NCBI GenBank assembly: GCA_034411955.1
Contig: DAOUMF010000019.1
Span: forward strand, 1 to 10,881
Length of the DNA stretch: 10,881 bases
Reading direction: 5' to 3'
Source of the DNA: DAOUMF01 sp034411955
GTDB taxonomy: Bacteria; Chloroflexota; Dehalococcoidia; SM23-28-2; RBG-16-64-32
The notes beneath the pieces are model-generated. The model did no database searches. It was not told the DNA's origin and saw only the letters and a program-made list of their open reading frames with translations. Shown here one piece after another: positions 1 through 6,872 of this stretch (positions are counted from its first letter, which is position 1; every line of letters begins with the position of its first letter). The translations under genes were made by a program, and so were the position numbers.

Positions 1-2
1 TG

Positions 3-860
3 TTCACGTTCCTCTTCGCGCTGAACCGCGGTCCGGACATCGGCTGGAGTTCGCCCGCTCTCCTTGGCTTGTTCTCCGCGAGCGTCGTCCTGCTGCTGGA
101 CTTCGTGCTCGTGGAACTCAGGAACGCCTACCCCACCATCCGCCTGAGCCTTTTCCGCATCTGGGGCTTCTCCGCTGGTTGCACCGCCAGTTTCTCGACG
201 TTCGTCGGTCAGCAAGCGAGCACATTCCTGATGCCCTTCTACCTTCAGATAGCGCTGGCCCTCCGCGCCAGGACGGCAGGTGCTCTGATGACGACGGTGC
301 CCTTCACCATGGCGCTGGTCGCGCCGATCAGCGGGCGCCTGTCCGACCGCTACGGCTCGCGCGTCCTCGCCACAGCCGGCCTGGCGACGACGCTGTCGGG
401 TCTTCTCCTTCTTTCGCAGGTCACCACCGCCAACCAGGGTCACGCTCCCATCATGGGCGCGCTGATGCTCCTGGGGCTGGGCATCGGGATGTTCCAATCC
501 CCCAACAACAGCTTCATCTTCGGCTCCGTGCCGCGGGAGCAGTACGGCGTCGCTTCCGGCTTCATCGCAACCATGCGGACGGCCGGCAGTTCGCTGGGCA
601 TCACCCTCTGGGGTACCATCGTCACGTCGCGGCTAACGACGGAAGGGGTCGGAGGCAGCCTGCAGGCGGCGGTCAGCAACCCGGCGATAAGGGGTGAGGT
701 AACGCCCATCTTCCTCCATGGCATACACCTGGCCATGTACGGCGCAATAGCGGTGGTGTTCGTGGGTATCCTGGCCTCGGCGCTGCGCGGGCCGCAGCCC
801 AAGGAGGCTCCCGCCGGCGCCTCGGCCTTGGCACCGTCAGGAGAGGAACCAGGCGCATAG
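3..860 (+). CDS. MFS drug-efflux transporter, DHA2 (EmrB/QacA-like) family, 5'-truncated by the window edge
   Basis: This is the C-terminal part of a major facilitator superfamily proton-antiport exporter in the cytoplasmic membrane. The reading frame is open to the left edge, so the start lies outside the window; the ATG-like positions inside are not true starts. The visible part holds about seven to eight hydrophobic helices. A loop after the second or third of these carries GRLSDRYGSR, the motif A-like sequence that begins the second half of MFS proteins. Further on, a stretch with N-N-S and V-A-S-G-F followed by R-T-A-G-S-S-L-G matches the pattern typical of 14-helix DHA2 exporters such as EmrB and QacA. 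The protein ends in a short Pro/Ala-rich cytoplasmic tail. Family assignment is firm; the substrate cannot be read from the sequence. The next gene is also rightward, 87 nt downstream, with its own putative promoter. Confidence 0.88.
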   Translation, partial: FTFLFALNRGPDIGWSSPALLGLFSASVVLLLDFVLVELRNAYPTIRLSLFRIWGFSAGCTASFSTFVGQQASTFLMPFYLQIALALRARTAGALMTTVPFTMALVAPISGRLSDRYGSRVLATAGLATTLSGLLLLSQVTTANQGHAPIMGALMLLGLGIGMFQSPNNSFIFGSVPREQYGVASGFIATMRTAGSSLGITLWGTIVTSRLTTEGVGGSLQAAVSNPAIRGEVTPIFLHGIHLAMYGAIAVVFVGILASALRGPQPKEAPAGASALAPSGEEPGA

Positions 861-867
861 GATGCGC

Positions 868-897
868 TGGACACCGGCGCCGCTCCCCGGCTAGCAT
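868..897 (+). promoter_or_regulatory. Candidate promoter for the first GNAT gene
   Basis: TGGACA (868-873) and TAGCAT (892-897) are separated by 18 nt, resembling sigma-A -35 and -10 boxes. The same TAGCAT -10 form appears before the zinc-ribbon gene further right. Transcription would start near 904, giving a leader of about 45 nt. A second AT-rich stretch, ATAAGAT around 915-921, could serve as an alternative -10. This is pattern-based only. Confidence 0.3.
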
Positions 898-947
898 GAC
901 GACTGGGCGGCCGATAAGATATCGCAGCGAAGCGGGAGCGAACGGGA

Positions 948-1592
948 ATGGAAGTGAGAATCGTAGACGCCCGTCGGGAGCAGGCCGACTTCCTGGCATG
1001 GGTGATGATGACCGCACATCGCTCGCATCTCCAGCGAGGCCTGTGGGACTTCGTGGTGGGCGGGTCGGAGGCGGACTGCCTGCGCTACCTTCAGGCGCTG
1101 GCCGTCACGGAGCAGGCGCACTGGGCCCACTACTCGACGTTCATCGTCGCGGAAGCCGACGGGCGGCCGGTGTCGGCGCTGTGCGGGTACTTCGAGGCCG
1201 AGTGCGGGACGCCAGCGATAAGGGAAGGGATGGCGCAGGCGAACGCGGTGGTGGGCAGGAGCGACGAGGAGCACGCGGCGGGGTGGCAGCGTGCTGGCTC
1301 AATCATCCAGGTCGCGCCGGAGCACGCACCGGGGGTCTGGGTAGTGGAACACGTGGCGACGCTGCCGGAGTACCGGCGACGGGGCCTGGTGGACCGACTC
1401 CTGGTGGAGATACTCGACAAGGGCCGAAAGCTGGGGGCCAGCATCGCGGACATCGGCGTCCTGATCGGGAACGATCCCGCCCAACGGGCATACGAAAAGG
1501 CGGGGTTTGAGGTGACCGCCGAGAAGCGCCATCCCGAATTCGAAGCCGTCTACAAGTGCCCAGGCATCAGGTCGCTGAGCCGAGCGCTGTAG
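948..1592 (+). CDS. GNAT-family N-acetyltransferase
   Basis: This is a predicted acetyl-CoA-dependent acyltransferase of the GNAT fold, 214 aa and cytosolic. The acetyl-CoA-binding motif A lies in the C-terminal half: a beta-strand (V-E-H-V-A-T-L) leads into EYRRRGLVDRLL at residues 141-152, matching the R/Q-x-x-G-x-G/A pyrophosphate loop. Motif B is IGNDPAQRAYEKAGF at 173-187, with the N-x-x-A-x-x-x-Y-x-K-x-G-F signature that closes most GNAT domains. The N-terminal 120 residues are longer than in minimal GNAT proteins and should carry the acceptor site; I cannot name the substrate. The ATG at 948 is supported by GGGAG nine nucleotides upstream. The gene follows the transporter and precedes dgt, but nothing in the sequence links it to either. 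Confidence 0.85.
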   Translation: MEVRIVDARREQADFLAWVMMTAHRSHLQRGLWDFVVGGSEADCLRYLQALAVTEQAHWAHYSTFIVAEADGRPVSALCGYFEAECGTPAIREGMAQANAVVGRSDEEHAAGWQRAGSIIQVAPEHAPGVWVVEHVATLPEYRRRGLVDRLLVEILDKGRKLGASIADIGVLIGNDPAQRAYEKAGFEVTAEKRHPEFEAVYKCPGIRSLSRAL

Positions 1593-1635
1593 GCCGCCTG
1601 GTTGAGCGAGCGCAATCAGTGGACTGTTCCACAAG

Positions 1636-1665
1636 CCCTTCGACAGGCCCAGGGCAAGGTCTGAG
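1636..1665. repeat. REP-like short repeat, copy 1, at the dgt 5' junction
   Basis: CCCTTCGACAGGCCCAGGGC begins at 1636 and is followed by AAGG and CTGAGC. The core, TTCGACA-GGC-CCAGG (1639-1653), matches the core of a second copy inside dgt (2401-2415) at 13 of 15 positions. It sits in the 74-nt gap before the chosen dgt start, and its AAGG (1656-1659) doubles as the likely ribosome-binding site. From memory, sequences of this type are scattered between genes in many unrelated bacterial genomes; this was not searched. Confidence 0.55.
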
Positions 1666-1666
1666 C

Positions 1667-2722
1667 GTGGTGCGGCGGCGGCTGGAGGAGCGTGAGCGGC
1701 TGCTTTCGCCGTACGCGGCGAGGAGCTTCGAGAGCCGCGGCCGGGAGACGCCGGAGGAGCCATCGCCGCTCCGCACGGAGTTCCAGCGGGACAGAGACCG
1801 CATCATCCATTCGAAGGCGTTCCGACGGCTGAAGCACAAGACACAGGTGTTCATCGCGCCGGTGGGCGACCACTTCGTGACGCGGCTGACCCACACGCTG
1901 CAGGTAGCGCAGATCGCCCGCACGATCGCCCGGGCGCTGAACCTGAACGAGGACCTGGCGGAGGCGTCGGCCCTCGGCCACGACCTCGGGCACCCGCCCT
2001 TCGGCCACGCTGGCGAGCAGGCGCTCTCCGACGAACTGCCGGCGGGGTTCCGGCATGCCGAGCAGAGCCTGCGGGTTGTGTACAAGCTGGAGCAACTGAA
2101 CCTGACCTGGGAGGTGCGCGACGCCATCGTCAACAGCTCCAAGGTGCGGGAGGACATCCTGGACGAGGGGTACGGGACGCCGGCCACGCTGGAAGGCCAG
2201 GTCGTGAAGCTGGCCGACGCGGTGGCCTACCTCAACCACGACATCGGCGACGCGACACGGGCGGGGCTGATCAGCGAGGAGGAGTTACCCCGGGAGGTGA
2301 AGGAGACGCTGGGTAGCGCCCATTCCCAGCGCATCAATACGCTCGTGACGGACATCGTGGAGCATTCCTGGGCAGCGATCGGCGAGCCTTCGGCAGGCCG
2401 TTCGACAAGCTCAGGCCCGGCCTCAGGGCGAGCCGAGCCGCCGGAGATCGGCATGAGCGAGGGGGTGCTGGCGGCGGCCAACATCCTGCGGGAGTTCATG
2501 TTCCAGCGGGTGTACCTGTGGGAGGGACGGCGGGAGGAGGCGGAGCGGGCCAAGCAGGTGGTGCGCTTCCTGTTCCGGTACTACGAGGCGCGCCCGCAGG
2601 AGATAGAGAGCGACTTTGTGATCGCCTCCGACGCGGCGTGGCGGCGGGCGGCGGACTATGTGGCCGGCATGACGGACGGCTTCGCTCTGGCGGCAGCGGA
2701 GCGCCTTGGACATCGGTTGTAG
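1667..2722 (+). CDS. dgt: Deoxyguanosinetriphosphate triphosphohydrolase-like protein (HD domain)
   Basis: This HD-superfamily metal-dependent hydrolase is related to dGTPases, which split dNTPs into deoxynucleoside and triphosphate and so tune the dNTP pool. With M1 at 1667 it is 351 aa. The diagnostic core is TEFQRDRDRIIHSKAFRRLK followed by K-T-Q-V-F. The HD ligands are H76 (RLTH), H105-D106 within GHDLGHPPFGH, and D184 in the KLADAVAYLNHD segment. The frame is open back to a GTG at 1556, which would overlap the upstream GNAT gene. I prefer GTG 1667 (or 1670) because AAGG lies seven nucleotides upstream and the protein then begins at the usual family N-terminus (RRRLEERERLL). Residues about 240-257 (E-P-S-A-G-R-S-T-S-S-G-P-A-S-G-R-A) are encoded by a repeat-like sequence and look like an insertion in a variable loop. 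dnaG follows 195 nt downstream. Confidence 0.9.
   Translation: MVRRRLEERERLLSPYAARSFESRGRETPEEPSPLRTEFQRDRDRIIHSKAFRRLKHKTQVFIAPVGDHFVTRLTHTLQVAQIARTIARALNLNEDLAEASALGHDLGHPPFGHAGEQALSDELPAGFRHAEQSLRVVYKLEQLNLTWEVRDAIVNSSKVREDILDEGYGTPATLEGQVVKLADAVAYLNHDIGDATRAGLISEEELPREVKETLGSAHSQRINTLVTDIVEHSWAAIGEPSAGRSTSSGPASGRAEPPEIGMSEGVLAAANILREFMFQRVYLWEGRREEAERAKQVVRFLFRYYEARPQEIESDFVIASDAAWRRAADYVAGMTDGFALAAAERLGHRL
2386..2434. repeat. REP-like short repeat, copy 2, inside the dgt coding sequence
   Basis: TTCGACAAGCTCAGG (2401-2415) is the repeat core. It is flanked on the left by CCTTCGGCAGGCC (2387-2399), a degenerate version of the same core, and on the right by CCTCAGGGCGAGC (2421-2433), like the tail of copy 1. 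AGGCCG (2395-2400) can pair with CGGCCT (2419-2424) around an 18-nt loop. The element reads through dgt without a stop or frameshift. The encoded Ser/Gly/Ala/Pro-rich residues are unlike the flanking conserved protein. Confidence 0.6.
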
Positions 2723-2917
2723 AGAGAAGGCACGGCGGGGATTTCGGAACATCTTTTCGAATGGGCGTAACTTTTCTGGTGATCGATTGTTTATAATATT
2801 GGCGTCAACCAGTATGCCGAAAAACGCGTCTCTCGAACCGGCGGGCTCGAGCGCCGCGCCGGCCCAGCGTACTGACCGATTGCTATTCACCCAAGAGGTA
2901 GGGCAGACGCGAGGGCA
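2723..2917. other. Intergenic region and folded leader upstream of dnaG
   Basis: This 195-nt interval has no convincing gene and lower GC in its first half. It carries a strong -10 box (2792-2797) and, downstream of it, two nested stems. CAGTATGC (2810-2817) pairs with GCGTACTG (2867-2874), 8 bp with one G-U. Inside that loop CCGGCG (2838-2843) pairs with CGCCGG (2857-2862). The leader would be about 114 nt. It matches no riboswitch class I can recognise. Confidence 0.4.
2792..2797 (+). promoter_or_regulatory. -10 promoter box (TATAAT) for dnaG-rpoD
   Basis: A perfect TATAAT lies in an AT-rich patch (TTGTTTATAATATT) that stands out from the high-GC surroundings. No good -35 hexamer is found at 16-18 nt spacing. 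TG two nucleotides further upstream than in a standard extended -10 might compensate. Transcription would start near 2804, about 114 nt before the dnaG start. Confidence 0.5.
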
Positions 2918-4855
2918 ATGAACGAAATCGAAGAAATCAAGGCGCGGCTGGACATAGTCGACATCATCGGCCAGTACGTTCAGCTCCAGCGCTCGGGCCG
3001 AAGCTTCAAGGCGCTCTGCCCCTTCCACAGCGAGAAGACACCCTCATTCATCGTCTCGCCGGAAAGGCAGAGCTGGCACTGTTTCGGCGCCTGCGGCACC
3101 GGCGGCGACGTGTTCTCGTTCATCATGCGCAGAGAGGGGATCGAGTTCGGCGAAGCGCTGAGGGTTCTCGCTGCTCGCGCCGGCGTGACGCTGACGGAAC
3201 GCCGCCCGCCGGAAGAGGAGCGCCAGCGGGAGCGGATGCACGCCGCCAATGAGGCGGCCGCCCGCTGGTACCACGAGCTGCTGGTGGAAAGCGACGCGGG
3301 CAAGCAGGCGTGGCAGTACGTTGAGAGCCGCGGCATCGACAGGCCCACGGCGGAGACGTTTCTTCTGGGGTACAGCCCAGCGTCCTGGGAGGCCAGCGGG
3401 GAGCAGCTTCGGCAGCGCGGCTACACGGACGACGAGCTGCTGGCGGCAGGACTCCTGGTGGAAGGGGAGCGGGGCCCGCACGACCGCTTCCGGGGGCGGT
3501 TGATGTTCCCGATACGGGACAAGCGAGGCCGCTTCGTCGGGTTCGGAGCGCGCGCCCTCGACGACAGTTCCGCCGGAGGCGGATTCGCCTCTGGCGAAAC
3601 GCCGAAGTACCTGAACACGGCGCAGACGGCGGTGTTTGACAAGGGTGGTATGCTGTACGCCCTGGATCGCGCCCAGGAGGGCATCCGCCGGGAAGGCTGC
3701 GCCGTAATCGTAGAGGGATACATGGACGTTATCGCCGCCCACCAGCGGGGGTTCGATAACGTAGTGGCGACAATGGGGACATCGCTGACGGAGCGGCAGG
3801 TGCGCCTGCTGAAGCGGCAGGGGCGCAACATCATCCTGGCGCTGGACGCCGACGCCGCCGGCAGTGAGGCGGCCCTGCGAGGGCACGAGGTGGTGGAAGA
3901 GGCGCTGAGAGAGGACGAAAACCGGGAGACGGTGGCGGTGGTTACGTGGCGGGGCCTGGTCCGCTATCAGGACGCGGCGGCGGTGGACCTACGGGTGGCG
4001 ATCCTGCCCGCGGGTCGCGACCCTGACGAGGTGATCCGCAGCGACCCCGAGGCCTGGCGAGAGCTTATCGGCTCGGCGCGGCCGGTCCTGGACTACCGGT
4101 TCGAGGCGGTGGCGTCCCGACACGACCTGTCGGCGGTGCGCGGGAGGTCGGAGGCGGTGCAAGAGCTGCTGCCGCTGCTGGAGCCGGTGAGCGACCCCGT
4201 AGTGCGAGCCCACTACCTGCAGCGGCTGTCGCGGCTGTCGCTGGTGAAAGAGGAGGAGTTGTCGCGGATGGTCAGCCGTCGGCGCCGCTCCGGACGGGCG
4301 GGCGAACCTGAAGCGGCGACTGCATCGTTAGGAGATACGCGTGGTGAGACACGGCCGGAGGGGTTCCTGCTGGCGCTGCTGCTGCGCTTTCCGTACCTGC
4401 GGGAGGCGGGGCTGCAGGTGCCGATGGAGCTGTTCTGGGAGAGCGCCAACCGCGAGGTGCTGGCGGCCTGGAAGCGGGCTCCGGAGTTAGATACGGTAAA
4501 GGAGTCGCTTCTGGAGGAACTGAGGGGGCACCTAGAGCGTCTAGTAAACTGGAGGCTGCCGGCCTTCACGGCCAAAGAGGCGGAGGCCGCGCTGGCGGAC
4601 TGCCGGCTAGGTCTTGAGGAGCGGCAGCATCGAGCGCAGGGTCGAGCAAATGCGGCACTTCTGGCGGCGACGGAGGAAGAGCTGGGCTCCTCGGCGCTGG
4701 TGGAAGCGGCTGTTGGCGACACCGAACCGGATGACGAGGCGCTAAAGGAAGGAGTGAGCGTCCTCCGGACAGGCCAAGAGATCGGCCTGAGGATACACGG
4801 AAAGGAAAGGAAGGAACACGGCGGCGAGACCGCCGAAACGGCAATTGATGGCTAG
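2918..4855 (+). CDS. dnaG: DNA primase
   Basis: DnaG makes the RNA primers that start lagging-strand synthesis, working with the replicative helicase DnaB. The 645-aa length is typical. The N-terminal zinc domain (about 1-100) has C34-P-F-H37 and H54-C55-F-G-A-C59, so the last pair is C-x3-C rather than the C-x2-C of E. coli. The RNA polymerase core follows. The TOPRIM metal site is EGYMD at 266-270 and DAD at 310-312, both intact. The C-terminal third (about 480-645) is alpha-helical and charged, as expected for the helicase-binding region, though poorly conserved. The ATG at 2918 gives the usual family start (N-E-I-E-E-I-K-A-R-L-D). The nearest purine-rich motif, GAGGG, is only two nucleotides away, so initiation may depend on AAGAGG further upstream. 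The stop codon overlaps the rpoD start by 8 nt. Confidence 0.97.
   Translation: MNEIEEIKARLDIVDIIGQYVQLQRSGRSFKALCPFHSEKTPSFIVSPERQSWHCFGACGTGGDVFSFIMRREGIEFGEALRVLAARAGVTLTERRPPEEERQRERMHAANEAAARWYHELLVESDAGKQAWQYVESRGIDRPTAETFLLGYSPASWEASGEQLRQRGYTDDELLAAGLLVEGERGPHDRFRGRLMFPIRDKRGRFVGFGARALDDSSAGGGFASGETPKYLNTAQTAVFDKGGMLYALDRAQEGIRREGCAVIVEGYMDVIAAHQRGFDNVVATMGTSLTERQVRLLKRQGRNIILALDADAAGSEAALRGHEVVEEALREDENRETVAVVTWRGLVRYQDAAAVDLRVAILPAGRDPDEVIRSDPEAWRELIGSARPVLDYRFEAVASRHDLSAVRGRSEAVQELLPLLEPVSDPVVRAHYLQRLSRLSLVKEEELSRMVSRRRRSGRAGEPEAATASLGDTRGETRPEGFLLALLLRFPYLREAGLQVPMELFWESANREVLAAWKRAPELDTVKESLLEELRGHLERLVNWRLPAFTAKEAEAALADCRLGLEERQHRAQGRANAALLAATEEELGSSALVEAAVGDTEPDDEALKEGVSVLRTGQEIGLRIHGKERKEHGGETAETAIDG
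4799..4847 (+). promoter_or_regulatory. Purine tract and hairpin before the rpoD start
   Basis: A purine-rich tract with Shine-Dalgarno-like AAGGAAGGA lies at 4799-4816, too far from the rpoD ATG (4848) for normal use. Between them CGGCGG (4819-4824) and CCGCCG (4830-4835) form a 6-bp stem with a 5-nt loop. Folding would bring the purine tract to within about 15 nt of the start codon. The site lies inside the end of dnaG and could affect rpoD translation or mRNA processing. This is inferred from sequence only. Confidence 0.35.
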
Positions 4856-6410
4856 AGAATTCCCAGAGAAGCGAAACCTTCTGGAGCGCGAGCGCAAGCG
4901 GGACCGGCTCGCCGATGATCTGCTGGAGGACCTCGGGGACGAGGGCGAGGCGGAAGAGGAGACCGTGGAGGAGCTGGGCAGCGCGCCCGCGGCGACAGAG
5001 GAGGGGACGGAGGAGCCGGTGGCAGCGCCGCGCATCAGAACCCGGACAGCGATAGAGCTGGAGGAGTGGGGAGAGCCGCACGCCGAGAAGCTGGAGGAGG
5101 AGGCGGAGCGGGAAGTCGCCGGGCTGGAGATGGAAGAGGGGATCGATGATCCGGTCCGGATGTACCTGCGCGAGATCGGGAAGGTTCACCTCCTCACAGC
5201 GGCAGACGAGAAGCGGCTGGCCCGCTCTATGGAGGAGAGCGACTACATACAGCGAATCGAGAACGCTTTCCTGGAGGAGATGGGGCGGAGGGCCCGGAGC
5301 GTGGACGTGTTGACGGCGCTGCTTGCCCACCTGCACGAACTCTCGAAGTCGTTGAGATTCGTCGTGCGGGAACTCAGGCTGCACAAGCTCTCTCTGGCTG
5401 AACTCATCATGGATGAGCAGTTCCGGCGAGTGGTTGACGGCGAGATCGACGAGGAGATGGTCGAGAAGCTGGCCGCCCGACTCAAGGGCGACCACGAGGC
5501 TGCGGGGCAGCAACTGATGGAGATCTCCATCATTACCCACATCCTGACGCCGGAGCTGGTGTCGCTGGTGGCCGAGGCGGCCGGCGGGGAGAAGAACCTC
5601 ATGCGGCCGACGGACGGGCTGGCCGACAAACTCATCCTCCAGGAGGAGAGGATTAAGTCCTACTTCGGATGGATGAAGGAGGAGGAGTTCCGCGCCGAGA
5701 AGCGTCTGACGGAGGCCAACCTGCGGCTGGTGGTCAGCGTGGCCAAGAAGTACATCGGCCGCGGCATGTCCCTGCTGGATCTGATCCAGGAAGGGAACAT
5801 CGGCCTCATCCGGGCAGTCGAGAAGTTCGACTACCGGAAGGGCTACAAGTTCAGCACCTACGCCACCTGGTGGATCCGGCAGGCCATCACCCGCGCCATC
5901 GACGACCAGGCGCGCACTATCCGCATCCCCGTGCACATGGTGGAGACGATCAACAAGCTGGTGCGCATCAGCCGGCGCCTGGTGCAGGAGTACGGGCGGG
6001 AGCCGACCAGCGATGAGATCGGTAGAGGGATGGAGGTAGGGCCGGACAAGGTGCGGGAGATCATCAAGGTGTCGCAGGAGCCGGTGTCGCTGGAGACGCC
6101 CATCGGTGAGGAGGAGGACTCCCATCTGGGAGACTTCATCGAGGACCAGGGGACGATGGCGCCTGCCGAGGCGGCCTCGCACCAGCTACTGAAGGAGCAG
6201 GTGCAGGACGTGCTGAGCTCCCTGACGCCGCGGGAGAAGAAAGTGCTGGTGCTCCGCTTCGGGCTGGACGACGGGCGCAGCCGGACGCTGGAGGAGGTGG
6301 GGCGGGAGTTCAACGTGACGCGGGAGCGCATCCGCCAGATAGAGGCGAAGGCGTTGCGCAAGCTGCGGCACCCGTCGCGGAGCAAGAAGCTGAAGGACTA
6401 CCTGGAATAG
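4848..6410 (+). CDS. rpoD: RNA polymerase primary sigma factor (sigma-70/SigA)
   Basis: This is the primary sigma factor, which directs RNA polymerase to housekeeping promoters; 520 aa. After an acidic, non-conserved N-terminus, region 1.2 begins at DDPVRMYLREIGKV (about 100-113). Region 2 runs from about 283 to 352 and contains LLDLIQEGNIGLIRAVEKFD (core binding) and YKFSTYATWWIRQAITRAI (-10 recognition and melting). Region 3 follows through about 430. Region 4 carries LTPREKKVLVLRFGL and the helix-turn-helix ending in VTRERIRQIEAKALRKLRHP, which reads the -35 box. About 150 residues separate regions 1.2 and 2.1, a non-conserved helical spacer. ATG 4848 is chosen; TTG 4845 directly before it is the alternative. 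The start overlaps the dnaG stop, so translation of the two is probably coupled. Region 4 with a classical helix fits the -10 and -35 boxes proposed elsewhere in the window. Confidence 0.97.
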   Translation: MAREFPEKRNLLERERKRDRLADDLLEDLGDEGEAEEETVEELGSAPAATEEGTEEPVAAPRIRTRTAIELEEWGEPHAEKLEEEAEREVAGLEMEEGIDDPVRMYLREIGKVHLLTAADEKRLARSMEESDYIQRIENAFLEEMGRRARSVDVLTALLAHLHELSKSLRFVVRELRLHKLSLAELIMDEQFRRVVDGEIDEEMVEKLAARLKGDHEAAGQQLMEISIITHILTPELVSLVAEAAGGEKNLMRPTDGLADKLILQEERIKSYFGWMKEEEFRAEKRLTEANLRLVVSVAKKYIGRGMSLLDLIQEGNIGLIRAVEKFDYRKGYKFSTYATWWIRQAITRAIDDQARTIRIPVHMVETINKLVRISRRLVQEYGREPTSDEIGRGMEVGPDKVREIIKVSQEPVSLETPIGEEEDSHLGDFIEDQGTMAPAEAASHQLLKEQVQDVLSSLTPREKKVLVLRFGLDDGRSRTLEEVGREFNVTRERIRQIEAKALRKLRHPSRSKKLKDYLE

Positions 6411-6411
6411 A

Positions 6412-6427
6412 GGCGGGCTCACCCGCC
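6412..6427. terminator. Hairpin between convergent rpoD and DinB genes
   Basis: GGCGGG (6412-6417) and CCCGCC (6422-6427) form a 6-bp GC stem with loop CTCA, directly after the rpoD stop and 11 nt before the stop of the leftward gene. There is no T-tract on either side, so it is a weak candidate for a shared terminator. Confidence 0.4.
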
Positions 6428-6437
6428 GGGGGCGCAC

Positions 6438-6869
6438 CTAGACGACGACGTAGCTCCTGTGCCCCCTGTAGTGTTCCGCGCCGTCGGCGCGCGCGATCGT
6501 CTCCAGCCCCTTATCCCAGCGATCGGCCGGTACGGCCTCAATTGCCCGCAGCCGCCGCTCGAACGCCGTCTGGGCGCGCTGCCGCGCCTGGCCAAGGCTT
6601 AGCCCGCTGTCTTCTTGCTGCCAACGAGCGTTGATCTCGTCGTCCGTCCCCTCGAGCGGGGGGATGGCGCGGCCAGCGAGCCGGGCTTCCAACGCCGCGG
6701 TGGAGTGCTCTATCCAACGCGCGAGGTGAGCGTAGACATCGCGGCTCGTCCACGACGGAGAGGTTGGGTCATGGAGGTTATCGTCCCGGTGCGCTTCGAG
6801 CACGGCGAGGAGCGCCTCCCACTCGGCGCGATCCTCACGCAGCATCACCGCGACGGCTTCGGCGTCCAT
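6438..6869 (-). CDS. DinB-superfamily (four-helix metal-binding) protein
   Basis: This 143-aa cytosolic protein resembles the DinB / mycothiol-dependent maleylpyruvate isomerase-like fold, a four-helix bundle that often binds a metal through three histidines. Supporting features are W-T-S-R-D-V-Y-A-H48-L-A-R-W, the usual place of the first histidine, and the C-terminal H133-Y-R-G-H137-R, which supplies the other two as in many DinB proteins. The weak overall similarity leaves the reaction unknown; proteins of this fold include thiol-dependent transferases and resistance proteins. The start ATG (6867-6869) has an excellent GAGGGAG Shine-Dalgarno six nucleotides upstream, located inside the end of the preceding leftward gene. 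The gap to that gene is only 3 nt, so the two form an operon. Confidence 0.7.
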   Translation of the reverse strand: MDAEAVAVMLREDRAEWEALLAVLEAHRDDNLHDPTSPSWTSRDVYAHLARWIEHSTAALEARLAGRAIPPLEGTDDEINARWQQEDSGLSLGQARQRAQTAFERRLRAIEAVPADRWDKGLETIARADGAEHYRGHRSYVVV

Positions 6870-6872
6870 GTG

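Noticed and set aside
1556..1666. N-terminal extension of Dgt from GTG 1556
   Set aside because: It would overlap the GNAT gene by 37 nt, translate the repeat copy and give 37 residues unlike the family N-terminus.
2706..2921. 71-codon open frame between dgt and dnaG starting at a TTG
   Set aside because: It overlaps the end of dgt and the dnaG start, spans the -10 box and foldable leader, and has no ribosome-binding site or recognisable protein.
4566..6182. 538-codon leftward open frame opposite rpoD
   Set aside because: It is a shadow of rpoD and the end of dnaG; the translation is a low-complexity Leu/Arg/His-rich product.
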